A stretch of 64,000 nt of DNA from Lunularia cruciata (lineage: Eukaryota > Streptophyta > Marchantiopsida > Lunulariales > Lunulariaceae), in contig OX419758.1 of the NCBI GenBank assembly GCA_948567375.1, forward strand, positions 20,403,001 through 20,467,000, written 5' to 3'. The position numbers were made by a program, and so were the translations under genes. Below, in pieces: positions 11,316 through 21,640 of the stretch (the first letter of the stretch is position 1; every line of letters begins with the position of its first letter). The notes under the pieces were generated by a model, which saw only the letters and a list, made by a program, of their open reading frames with translations, was not told the DNA's origin and made no database searches.

Positions 11316-11741
11316 CTACCATTGGTGGGTTCTCACTACTTTCTTCCTCCAATCTACCATAAGGTTGTGATGCTCCATCCATGGCATACCTGAGATTGCA
11401 TCATAACGAGCTAATTGTATCACTTGCCACTCAATTGCTTCTTGATATTTTCCTACAGAGAGTGTTACCTGCCTGGGTAATGATTCAATCCTCTTTGTTT
11501 GTCCATTAAGTAACTCTACTTCTTCACTCTCATCTTTCTCTAGATCCATTCCCAATCTTATTGCAATAGAGCGAGACAGGAAATTCTCTATGGCTCCAGA
11601 TCTGTTAACACTCTCACTTGATTGCCTTCTAGGACCCCATTCACTACAATCAATTGTGAGGTTGCCTTTTGGTACCTTTGTGCTCTCGTCTTCCTCCTTC
11701 CCTTTCTTTTTTGCTTCCTTATTGAGCCAGTAAGGTTGCAA
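11316..11741 (-). pseudogene. CV-A aspartic protease region
   Basis: Minus-strand stretch with NRSGAIENFLSRSIAIRLGM, where the active-site aspartate is lost (family D-x-G-A reads R-S-G-A), then EEVELLNGQTKRIESLP and ARYDAISGMPWMEHHNLMVD (the usual G-[IM]-P-W-[LM] end of chromoviral protease). The lost Asp makes it inactive regardless of the frameshifts upstream. Confidence 0.8.
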
Positions 11742-11849
11742 GGTACATTTACTGGTGATCTTTGTTTTCCAAAGTGATTTCTACCTCCTCTTCTTCAATG
11801 TGTCTCTCCATGTTGTTCAAACATTGCTTGTATGAAAGTCGAGGGCCTC

Positions 11850-12780
11850 TAGGAAGTCAAGCATGATAGTTGGTAGATATATGCCCAATACAACCACAAT
11901 TGTAACAATGGTGTTGTTCTCCTCAAGTTCCTTCTCCTCGTGGGACTCCATTTCTCTATTCTTCTACCCGTCCCCATTCTCCTTGAAGCGGTCGTGCTCC
12001 TCGGTCTCAAAACCAAAGGTTGCCCAATTCCATTGGTACGGGTCCACCCATGGGTGGCATTTTTGCCCAATAATGTTGAGGTGGAACTACTCCTTCACCT
12101 CCACCTAATGCTCCCAATATTCTTTGTGCACAAGCAATGGCTTCAAATATCGTGCAAGGATTTTGTACCATGACTTCTTGGCAAATCCGCTCCTTCAACC
12201 CTTGTTTGAAATTGTCAAGAGCCTCTGCTGGGCTCATGTCAGTTATTGCAACTTGTAGATCTATAAATGCCTCCACATACTCTTGTATGTTGTTCTTCTG
12301 TTTCAATCCCCATAGTCAGATCCGAGCCATCTGCACAGAATCCACTGATTGGAAATTCTTCAGCAATCCTTCTTGCATTGCTGTCCATGTGACCTCCCTT
12401 CTCTCAGCCAACATGGATTGTCTCCAAGCATCGTACCATGTGAGGGCTTTATCGGTCAAGTACCCACATGCAAACACGCTTGTAGCATGCTCGGTGATCT
12501 CTTTTGAGAACAACCAAAAATATTGATTCATTCTCGAGATCCAGTTCTCCCATCTCCACTACTCCCATCGTACGCTGCCCCTTGTAAGGCTTGATGTTGC
12601 AGTCTTCTTCATCCAGAGTAGTAATGTGGCTTCATCATTGATAGGGTTTGTAGGCACGGGTGCCTCTCCAAGTATTTCAGTCGTAGGTATTGGATTTTGA
12701 GATGGCTCTTCTTCTTGCATTGCTTGATCATTCCTGAGGGTCTACACTTGACTTTGTAATGCCTCCATGGTCATCTTAAT
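11850..12780 (-). pseudogene. CV-A gag
   Basis: Gag capsid-like region: WISRMNQYF, ATSVFACGYLTDKALTWYDAW (typical chromoviral capsid wording), VTWTAMQEGLLKNF, then NNIQEYVEAFIDLQVAI. A zinc-knuckle remnant lies near 11915-11865 (CYNCGCIGHISTNY), with the last Cys replaced by Tyr. A stop interrupts the N-terminus (KF-stop-EIKMTMEAL) at a codon that is also a stop in CV-B and CV-D. Packages RNA in the family; broken here by stops and frameshifts. Confidence 0.85.
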
Positions 12781-12878
12781 CTCTCAGAATTTGTTCAACA
12801 TCCCCTGCATTCCTTGCACCAACTCTTGCAACTGCGGATCTGTGGTTCCTGTAGCACTTGATTGCTATACCCTCAACT

Positions 12879-13303
12879 TCAATAGAGAGTTAATATGATC
12901 ACTCTGGAGGGCGCACAAACTATTAGAACTACCATTGGAACCTCAAAAGCTACCACTCGTTGGTAATATTCCTCATCAAAATCCCTGACCACAAAATCCC
13001 TAAACATCACTTTTGGTCTCACTATATAATGAATTTCTACTTGAGTGTTAAAAGAGAAAAGATTTGGGACATTCAAATCCACCACAACAAAATGTAAATT
13101 GTCAAATCCCACTCTCTATTGTAAATCACTACAGGCAAAATCATTGGGTTTGGCAAATTCATTACTGTATCCATGAACTCTGCTCCGAAGTGAAAAACCA
13201 AATACACTCTCACTTGCTTGTGCTGAATGTACATAATCTTGATGTTCAATGGATTCAAGAATGGAAAGCGAGGCACTGGATATTGTCCTCTCGGAGCATC
13301 CAT
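12879..13303 (-). pseudogene. CV-A leader ORF between PBS and gag
   Basis: Starts at ATG 13303 (MDAPRGQYPVPRFPF), about 110 bases inside the PBS, and contains FHFGAEFMDTVMNLPNPMIL. It continues in a second frame as GFDNLHFVVVDLNVPNLF, then VEIHYIVRPKVMFRDF. Homologous ORFs occupy the same place in CV-B, CV-C and CV-D. I do not recognise it as a known domain. One frameshift separates the two halves in this copy. Confidence 0.6.
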
Positions 13304-13410
13304 TCTATCCTCCTAATCTACCAATTATACCAAAATGTCTCTCCTCAAAATTACTCAGTCTCAGTAGCCCATGTTCTTCCAAGAGGGATGATCCGCTCTC
13401 TTGGACAACA

Positions 13411-13425
13411 CCTACTCTGATACCA
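13411..13425 (-). other. CV-A primer-binding site (tRNA-iMet type)
   Basis: The minus strand reads TGGTATCAGAGTAGG one base inside the 5' LTR, matching the first 11 bases of the plant initiator-Met PBS (TGGTATCAGAGC). Confidence 0.88.
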
Positions 13426-13426
13426 G

Positions 13427-14179
13427 TGAAATACTCCGAGGATAGTAGACCTGAAGAGAAACACACCAGGAGAAACACACACTTTCACATTCAAACTCCG
13501 ATGCCCCAAAGGAGCACCTTCTCTTTATTATATAGGCAAAGCGGATCTTCTCCAATGAAGCTCTACCATAGGATTAGGTACATAGATAGGTGACATCTTA
13601 GCAAGCTCCACCCTTGGATTACTTACTTGGATGGGTGACATGTTGGTCATGTTATCTGGCTGGTCAAATAAGCTTTGACCGGAGGGAATCTTTTAGGGAA
13701 TCTTCCTGTAGGAATCTCAAAATCACATGGGTGAGGTATCGTTGGAAAGCTCTTGATGAGACAAAACAAGGGCAGGGGAAGGCCAACCTTTCCTCCATTG
13801 GTGGGGGGGTTCTGTATATTTTTTAGGCCTAATTCATCCATTTAGGCCTTTGAAATTGCATTCAAAGATTTCAAGCATATTTTGGTTCTAACTTTATTAG
13901 TAGAAGTCCCCTTTTGGTGATAACTCTTTCTGATCTATTCAGTCCATACTGTGTAACATCTTTCCAGATGTTACCAACCCAATTCTCACCTTCAAATCAT
14001 ATGTCTAGCTATTGGTTCTAAGGTTTTCAAATCTATCTTGGTTTTCTGCCCTATTTGTAGAAGTACCCTTTTGGTGATACTTCTATCTGATCTATTTTGA
14101 CCATCATGTATAAAATCACTCCAGATGTTACCAAACCAAATTTCACATCTAGATCATATGGCTAGCTCTTGGTATTACA
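13427..14179 (-). repeat. CV-A 5' LTR
   Basis: 753 bp partner of 7531-8291, ending GGTATTACA at 14179. TATA box CTATATAATAAAG at 13535-13523 (minus). Contains the same two tandem U3 units. The first base pairs read TGAAATACTC rather than TGTAATACTC. Confidence 0.95.
13523..13535 (-). promoter_or_regulatory. CV-A LTR TATA box
   Basis: CTATATAATAAAG on the minus strand, conserved at the same LTR position in CV-B (52239-52227), CV-D (62372-62360) and solo LTR 2 (about 40249 on the plus strand). Likely Pol II core promoter, with U3 to its right. Confidence 0.7.
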
Positions 14180-14184
14180 CTGAC
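14180..14184. repeat. Target-site duplication of CV-A, right copy (CTGAC)
   Basis: Identical to 7526-7530. Confidence 0.92.
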
Positions 14185-15204
14185 CAAAAGGAGTAAGTCG
14201 TTAGCATATTTAGACCAAAGAATACTTATCATTCATGCATGTGTGAAATTAGGAAATGGTTGCAAAACATGAATGCAAGAAACTAGAATAAAGGACTGAC
14301 CTTTGGAATTAATTTTCTCTCTTGAAGTATAGCAAGGCAAGAACAATTTGTCTTCAATCAAAGACATCATGGAAATGGCGAACAATGACCAATTAACTAC
14401 CCATACATGCAAAGGAATGAAAAGGGAATATATTTATGCAAATGCCTTGGCATAAAATGTAAAATCAAGGTTTGGAAGTCAAGAGAGCTTTGAGCAAGAA
14501 AGATCTAAAAGAGAAGCCAAAGGTGTAGTCCTTTTGTAGAGATAGTCAAGTCCCATGGTTTACCAACATGAAATAGGAGACAAGAGAAGGTCAAGGATAG
14601 GATAGACCTTTAAATCTAAAGTCTCCAAAGGTAGATCCATGGAGATGTATGGGACAAAAGAGTACCTTGAGGGGAAACACTTGTATTTCATGTTTTGTGA
14701 CTGATCTTGCACATCAATCTCAATAGGTCAAGAGATTGGATAGGGTAAATTCTGAAGTAAATAGGACTTGAGAAGAAATCCTTATCTTTAGAAGGATGAC
14801 CATTGGAGGCAAGTACTCAATGATGATGCAAATGTAAAAGGAGGACAAAGGTGAGATACACCTTATCTCAATGCCAAGAAATTGGTGGATTTGTTAACAT
14901 ACCAAAGGATGCTAAGGATGGCTGAGGTGTTACCAAGACCCAGCCAAAGGAATTCATCTTAGCCCCTTTAGAACTATTCAAACCTAAGAAGACTTGCAAC
15001 ATGACAATCAACCAAGTCTTGTTATTTGAGTACATATTTGTAGGAGAACCAATAGACAAGACCTTGATATTCCACTAAAAAAACCCACATATATACCACT
15101 CTTTCACCAAGAAGGGATCTTATTACTTGGTATCTTTTATGTATGCATGGATTTGTTGGATGAAGATGAGCAAGAAATATATTGGGAATATAGTTAGGAA
15201 TTCT
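14185..15204. other. Probable continuation of OTA-E 3' end/LTR
   Basis: By position this is the sequence once contiguous with 7530. It contains repeated CCAAAGGT/ACCTTTGG-type words, as 7444-7530 does, and no recognisable gene. Around 15205 it meets sequence homologous to 52930 on (CCR-5). It may be the rest of the OTA-E 3' LTR, but no second LTR copy was found to test that. Confidence 0.4.
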
Positions 15205-15920
15205 ATGATGACCTAGTGCCAACATACTAGTAGTATAAATGGTAAGAATAGGTCATTCACTTGAGGATACGTTAGACATGGTTAACAATGGAAGTAAAGT
15301 GCCACAATATCAAAATTCATTTATTTTTGCCTATTTAACCACTTGGGTAGGAAGTAATCCTAAAAGAGTGTAGTGTCACCCACTATAACGCACTATAGAA
15401 AAGAGAAATTAATAATCACTCACAAAAAATGTAGTGCAACTAAGCTCTTGGTAGTGATGGTTCACTTCATGCCAAAGACCTCTTCCCCTTGAAGAGCCTT
15501 TTCTCCATAAAAATCATCTTAAAGGTCAGTTCAATCACAAAGGTCCTACCACTATGATGATATTGCTTAACTATGTACTACCTTTCCCAAAAGGTGCAAT
15601 CCTAATAAAATCATGAAATTGACTATCTACTTGGCTTTCCTACTCAGTGGTACTTTCAATGCTCTAGTGTAACTATGAACTTTCCCTACATTATCATGCT
15701 ATTTCAAAATATCAAGGATGTCTTGCCTTGATATAGTGAAAATTTCCTAATCAATATTCAAACACACATTCCTACTACAAAATTCCTCACCTCTACTTGA
15801 CCAAAGCATACTATTCAGAATGAAAAGTGTAAGAAATTCAGTGCTAAGGATCATGGAGGCCTTGCACTTGATAGTTCTATTACAAGAAAGAGAAACAAAT
15901 TTTGATTGAATTGCAATCCC

Positions 15921-15928
15921 TATATATA
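15921..15928 (-). promoter_or_regulatory. TATA-like motif in the CCR-2 LTR-like end
   Basis: TATATATA within ccctatatatactttcc. CCR-5 has CCATATATAG at the homologous place (53761-53770). Conservation between copies suggests a core promoter reading on the minus strand. Confidence 0.4.
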
Positions 15929-16269
15929 CTTTCCTTATTCTTGATAAAGATAATCAAATGCTAAGGGATGTTTGTAATCTTTTCATTACATCTACATCAC
16001 TTGTTGCTTATCTTATCTTATCTTATCTTATCCTAATGTGCAATTAATAATTTCATATGCATCCACCACTAGCTCAACTACTCAGGTTGTCCTTACCTTG
16101 GTCCAAATATCTTTGACTACAAATTTGTCCTAAGTCTAAAAGGGTATAAGCCAAAGGTCTTTCAAGACAAAGACCTTCTTTGAGGCCAAAGGTAGTTCTA
16201 GGCCAAAATTCTGCTCTACACTTAAGATATTTCTATTGTTATCTTTGGGTTAGAGCACCCTATGTCCAA

Positions 16270-18822
16270 AAAACTATTGCAACAAACTACCCTTAACCTT
16301 ACATATCCTTATTACTAAATCAATCATATCCTTGTACTCTATAATTTTCTCTAGTAGTGCCTTGGTAGAATCCTCAAACTTCTTTGAGGGTTGCACGTGA
16401 ATTTTGTTGGATAGTTGCTTCAACCGCTCATTGGTGTATACGTTTGCCTCCAAAGAGTGCACCTAGGATCTGAACTCTTGCAACTTTAGTTTCTCTAAGG
16501 AGGACTCCATTTCCTTTTCTACAATTCCTACCAATTGATCTTGCATAGTCTCCATCTATGCCAAGATCTTTGTCTTCTCTAGGTTTAGCTACATGTGGAT
16601 CTCTTGCAACTCTCCCAAAACTTCTTCTCAAATGATTTCATGATCTCAAGTTTGTTCTTATTGCTTCTCCTTCAACTTCTTTGTGTGATTCTTGATCTAT
16701 ACTTCAACCATTTATTGCTTGTCTTGATACCTTACATTTGTAGTGACTAGAGCCACCTTTGGCTTCTTGACCTCTCATTGCAAAGTGTCAACCTTTTCTT
16801 TGCTAGCCTTCACTTGCTCCTCAAACTGCATTTGGCAGCATTCTCCTTCTTCATGCCAAACCTTCCCTTTATCTTGCCACCTCTTCTCTTCTTTCTAAAA
16901 CTTCTCAATCAAGGCAGGCCTCACCTTATTCCTTGAGTTTTGCTACCTCTTGCACCAAATAATTGTTGTGCTTCCCTACTTTCAAATGCAAAGCATAGAC
17001 TTCAGCCAATTCATTTTGTGCCTTTGTCCTCTCCCATATGACTCCTTGCATGGTGCGATGGAGGTGTTGAATGAATGGAGGTGTAACATAGTCTGTAGTT
17101 TGTTTGTGACACTCCTTGCACTTTGGAAGAAGTTGTTCCATCAACTTGAGCATTGGTCCTATAGTGTAGATGACCAACATGGAAAGAGGCACCAAGATGA
17201 TTGGTAGAGACTCTTTCTTGCTTGAATTGTCATTGTGTCCTATCTTAAAAGATGCCAAAGGTCCACTTTCCTCCTTCTTGATCTCAATGAAGAGGGTGTG
17301 CTCTTCCTTCTCACACTCCATGCCTTCCATTACTTCCTTACTTTGGCTGGATCATTTCTTCATCCTGATCTTGTCCTTTTGCTTGGGGTCCACTCTTGTC
17401 TTGACATGACCCTTCATCCTTGAGTACTGCTTTGCCTCAAGCACCTCTTTTGCTTGGAGTACTCCTTCCAAAAGTACTACTTCTTGGATCTGATACATTC
17501 CACCGCTTCTGGATTTTCTCTTGCTTTCTTTTTAATGCTCAAAATTCCTACTTTGGCACCATATCTTCTTGGCCAAGCATTCCTTCTTCTGCCAAAAGAC
17601 TTTTCTTCAATGTTGAGGACTTCTTAGCCAAGGTAGATTTTACTTCTCCACCTTGATCTTCTCCTTCCTCCTTGTCCAATGAGATGACAATTCAAGCAAA
17701 CAATTGCTCACTAGCTGTAGGTGTTGCCTCTATTTGGTTTCCAACTTCATCTTTGTCTATCAAATTGTCAATTATTTGGGTCTTCTTAGCTCTCTTCTTG
17801 GCCTTCATCTTTGGCTTGGTGGGAGTTGTCAATCTCTTCCTTTCTTTTCTTGGGGATTTATTGGCCAACACCATGTGCCAATTTTTCTTGAAGCCCAAGG
17901 TATTATGAGCTTTGTCTATTGGGATAACTTTCCTAATGTAGGTGAATTTTTCATCCATCAATGCTTACTTCTTTTGCATCATCTCCTTCTCTTGTTGATC
18001 TCTTGTTGATCCTCAAATTATCCTTTTGGGAAGTAGTGGTCCGGATATTTCTCTTTCTTAGCTGGGGTTAAAAGGTTCATTTCTAAGTAAAAAAGAATGA
18101 CAAAGGGTGATACCAAAGTTACTCTTTTTTCTTTGTTTATATCTCTTGCAAGTTTGTGCATTTGCCACCAAAACATGGCTGCCTAGTTTATAGGCCTTAC
18201 TTTGTACAAATAGTCAAAGAAGATGGTTTGGCTATTGTTCAAGTAAGTTGTTCATTTAGACTTAAACAACTTCATGACAGATTTTGAAAGGAGCTTTTGG
18301 CAAGATCCTTGTTGCCAAGCAAAAAAAAATCATTTTTGGTCTTATCATCCTTGAATGTCATCCAAAATTGTGCTTCCATGCATGAGTTTAGGTGGGTCCA
18401 AGTAGAGTCAAGGTCATGGCATTTGGGGGAGAATTCTCTAGCCCTAGCACTTCCTTAAAATTTTCCTCTATCCATGCAAAGAGGTTCCCTCTCATGTTCT
18501 CAGATCTTATATCTATATTGTCTCTAATTTCATGCAACATTGCATCATCAAGCAGTTCACGATTCCATAGCATGAATTCCACCTTCTTGCTATGGAGGAA
18601 ATCTGTCCTATAGTAGAGTGACCACTTGGTCAATCCTAAGGATTTGATGATCAACTCAGGTGCTTTGCTTATAGGCCTATGCCCTTGAGGCACTACAAGT
18701 ATTTCCTTCTCCTTCATTCCTCTCAATTGCACTTCCAATAAAGATTTGATTTCTTCTTGAAACCCTAGACCTTGCAACTTCTCACCAAAGGTGGGGAGAA
18801 TGTTATTTTGACTACAACTCAC
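16270..18822 (-). pseudogene. CCR conserved protein, copy 2 (best-preserved)
   Basis: Longest remnants of the family. The N-terminal part (18822-18388) includes APELIIKSLGLTKWSLYYRT, DFLHSKKVEFMLWNREL, MLHEIRDNIDIRSENMRGN and WIEENFKEVLGLE. The middle (about 18110-18050) reads VTLVSPFVILFYLEMNL. 17961-17692 has FTYIRKVIPIDKAHNTLGF and a strongly basic, NLS-like stretch (SPRKERKRLTTPTKPKMKAK). 17330-16926 has LMEQLLPKCKECHKQ, then HLHRTMQGV and the coiled coil (AQNELAEVYALHLKVGKHNN). 16631-16274 is further coiled coil. Estimated parent length 600-700 residues. Stops separate the pieces. Function unknown; soluble, probably nuclear if the basic patch is an NLS (inference). Confidence 0.6.
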
Positions 18823-18839
18823 ACTTGTCTAATTCAGCA

Positions 18840-19390
18840 AAACTGAAAAGTGACCAGCCCTTCTCAATTATTGAAGTGGATAGCTCAACTATTAAAAATG
18901 TTTGGTAGGTCTGCATGATGGAAGTGGTTGCATCCCACACATTTGAACGTTTTAGTACAAACAAACTATCATAAATTGTAGTTCTTGATCTGTTGGCATC
19001 ACATTTAAGTCCTTAGGATCTTTTCAATTGACTGACTTTTAGACCTAGGGTGTTTTAGGCCAAAGTTTTTTTAAGGCCAAGGGTATTCTTTCAAGACTAA
19101 GGGAACCTTTTCCAAGGATTTGTGAAACTAAGAGCCTTCTTTGTTTGAGCTCCTTGGTGTAGGCTCTCCTCCCTGCTCCACAACTGCTTACCTCCCCACA
19201 TTGCACGTATCTTTGGTTATGTTCCTCTTACAAAGTGCAATTTTCCTTGGGTCAAAGATAAAAAAAATTTAATCCTTCCTTCTTCCTTGCTGATTCACCA
19301 TTTCTTCATATTTCTAAACAAACTAAGGAATTTTAAAAGAAAAATGTGTATGTTGAAAAGAAGTGAGGTATCACAAATACTTCCTAAGTA
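18840..19390. other. Unassigned spacer with AGGCCAA words
   Basis: No gene seen. Contains several degenerate AGGCCAAAG/GGCCAAGGG words like those in the non-coding parts of CCR-2 and CCR-5, so it may be a decayed CCR terminal repeat. Confidence 0.3.
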
Positions 19391-20760
19391 GTCAAGATGG
19401 TTGATGTCCTTGTGAAAGGTTTAGAAGGAGGATGCAACTTATAGATAGGCAACAAAAAAGGAGATTGGACAAGGGACCAGAGAAGCCAAAGGAAGAGGAA
19501 GTATGCCTATGCTAAGGCTAGATCAGTTTGGGGGAAAGGAAGGTAGAGAATTCTCCAAAGGCAATAACGTCCCAATCAAAGAAGAAACCAAGGAAGATAG
19601 GAATGAAACCAAAGCACTTGAAGATATGCATGAGATTCTGTCTACATCTTGTAGTAAATTGGAAGAAAGACTTAATTCAATGTAGAAATTGGATACCACC
19701 ATGGATGGAGAATTTTGAGGTGGAAATATGGAAGTTAGGATTAGATGGACTATTTGATCCCATGGACTGCATGCCAATGAAGAATCAATAGGGAGAAAAC
19801 ATTTTAGAAGAGATCTCCAAAGCACACTATAAAGATAAGAACATCCCCTTGGAAGGTGAGAAGAGTTCTGATTGAATCCAAAGGTTAGGAAGAACCAATA
19901 GTATAAGAGCAACCTTTGGATGTTGATAGGACAATCTCAAATGCCTTTACGAAAGAGGTGGTTTTAGTAATTCAGTTTTTTATAAGTGTTTGTGAGGAGT
20001 TTAGGTTGTCAAGAGTAGTAGTAGGATGCTTAGTTGAGCTACCAAAGTGGATGCATAGCACCTTGAAGAAATTTAAGTGTGAGATGCAAATCCTTCATAA
20101 GGAGTTAGAATATACTAGGAGAGTGATGAAGGAGGAGCAATCTTTAATCATATTAGTAAGATAAAATTTACATATGATAAAGGAAGAGAAAGGAGCTTTG
20201 ATGGCGAAGGTAGGATCACAAGAAGAAGAGAGAGCTCATTTATAGCAAAAGTTGGACATTGTTAAGAAGGAAAAGATAGAAATGCAAGGTGCAACAAAAT
20301 CAGTCTTAGAAATTAAGAAAGAGTAAGTGGAGAAGGATGTAAGTGTAGGACAATAGAGGAGGCAAAGAACAAGCAAGAATAGGAATAGGTTGCATTTCAG
20401 AAGGCAAAGGCAATGGAGATAGGAACTTTGAAGGAAGAGCTAAGGTTCTTAGCCATTCAAAGCCAAGAGATGGTAAACAAGATGACCCAAGTTATAAAGG
20501 TAGATGTTGGTATTGATCAAGATCTAGCAATCTCAAAGAAGGGAGAGGACTTGCAAGACAAAGAAACCAAAGTACTTGAAGGACAAGGAACAACAATAAG
20601 TCAAAAGAAAAGAGTAGAAAACTTTTGTAGGAAATTGCAAAGAGTTTGTAGGATAGTATAGAAACTTATGAGTATAGTTCAGAAGAGTAGAGGAACGAAA
20701 TGGGAACTTGCTATAGTGAAGTTTGTAGATAAGATGCAGCAAAAAAATTAAAGACTCCAG
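19390..20760 (+). pseudogene. Coiled-coil ORF relic, tentative CCR copy 3
   Basis: Plus-strand remnant with charged, heptad-like helices: EETKEDRNETKALEDMHEIL (about 19585), LKKFKCEMQILHKELEYTRR (about 20065) and LKEELRFLAIQSQEMVNKM (about 20428), broken by stops. Overall layout (charged linker then long coiled coil) resembles the CCR protein. I could not align a diagnostic CCR block, so membership is uncertain. No retroviral enzyme motifs nearby. Confidence 0.35.
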
Positions 20761-21640
20761 ATTACATGAAGTTTACCTTAGGGAATGTAGTAGAGAAGTT
20801 AAGATAGAATTCTCAAAAGAGTGCTTGAGTAAGTTTAGGAGATAAGAAAAAGTAACCTTAGGAATGACTCTAATTCCTTTGGAGCCAATCAATATCTTTG
20901 CAAAGGGATGTACATACTAGTTGGATACTTGGGATTTAGACTAGCATAGCATTTAGTTCCAAATGTACATTAATTTAAAGCCAAGCATTTGATGTGCCAT
21001 TTTTTCAATTCAATGGTTAATATGTGAAAGAGCTCATACTCTTTGTCATTTTTATCATCTTTGTGCAAGTGTCATTCCCTTGTAATTGGTAATCCTTTTG
21101 AATTTTTGTAGAACAAGTAAGATTTCAAACCTTGTGTATTTGATACTTGGTGATGGAAGAAGTTGTCTGATTGCAATGCCTTGATGGAACTATGGATGGG
21201 CTATAGTGTTGAAAGAAGACAAGGGTTGAACCAACCAAGTGTTTTCTTTGCATAAACAAGTCTTGGCTCCATAAGGTTTGATACCTCTGGACCAGAGTTT
21301 GACCTTTGGAAAGGATCATGACCTTTGGGAAGGAATTGAAACATTTGGAGTTAGTGTTTGACCTCAAGAAAGGAAGTTCAAGAAAGTTGCTTGAAAGATA
21401 AGATCATTGAATTGAAACATCACTTTCAAGATTTGAGTAAATCTATTCTTAGTGTGAGTGAATTAACCTTTGTAAATTTTTGTGATGCACTTTGGTTGGT
21501 ATCATTACCTTCTTTTAGGAGCTTTTGTACCACAAAGTGAAAGAAGTAACAATAAAGGACTTAATCAGTTGTAATTCCTTTATATCTCCTCATTCTAATT
21601 ATATCCCTAAGGAAACAACTAGTTTCTTATTATAATATTA
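20760..21640. other. Non-coding stretch with GACCTTTGG words
   Basis: No gene recognised. 21290-21370 has three spaced variants of GACCTTTGG/GACCTCAAG, the same word seen (often inverted) in other CCR/OTA-E non-coding parts. It could be the 3' end of the preceding relic. Confidence 0.3.

Larger units (their letters stand above)
7531..14179 (-). mobile_element. CV-A: structurally complete family-1 chromovirus (Ty3/gypsy)
   Basis: 6,649-bp element on the minus strand, inserted in OTA-E. It has two LTRs (7531-8291 and 13427-14179), a PBS beside the right LTR, a PPT beside the left LTR, a 5-bp target duplication and, in minus-strand order, leader ORF, gag, protease, RT, RNase H, integrase and chromodomain. 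The LTRs begin TG and end CA and differ only modestly by eye, so insertion is not ancient. All coding domains carry stops or frameshifts (for example FFPDD in place of the usual LDD context in RT, and a stop directly after the integrase Glu), so it is non-autonomous now. Confidence 0.95.
15205..18840 (-). repeat. CCR repeat family, copy 2
   Basis: Minus-strand copy homologous to CCR-5 (52930-56635) in both its non-coding left part (15205-16250 against 52930-54600) and its coding part. The left part has LTR-like character, with a TATATATA core-promoter motif near 15921-15928. A weakly similar stretch rich in AGGCCAA words at 19020-19260 might be the other LTR, but the match is too poor to claim. 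Confidence 0.65.

Noticed and set aside
16011-16034. (TTATC)n microsatellite-like run
   Set aside because: Only about four units; too short and common to be a separate feature.
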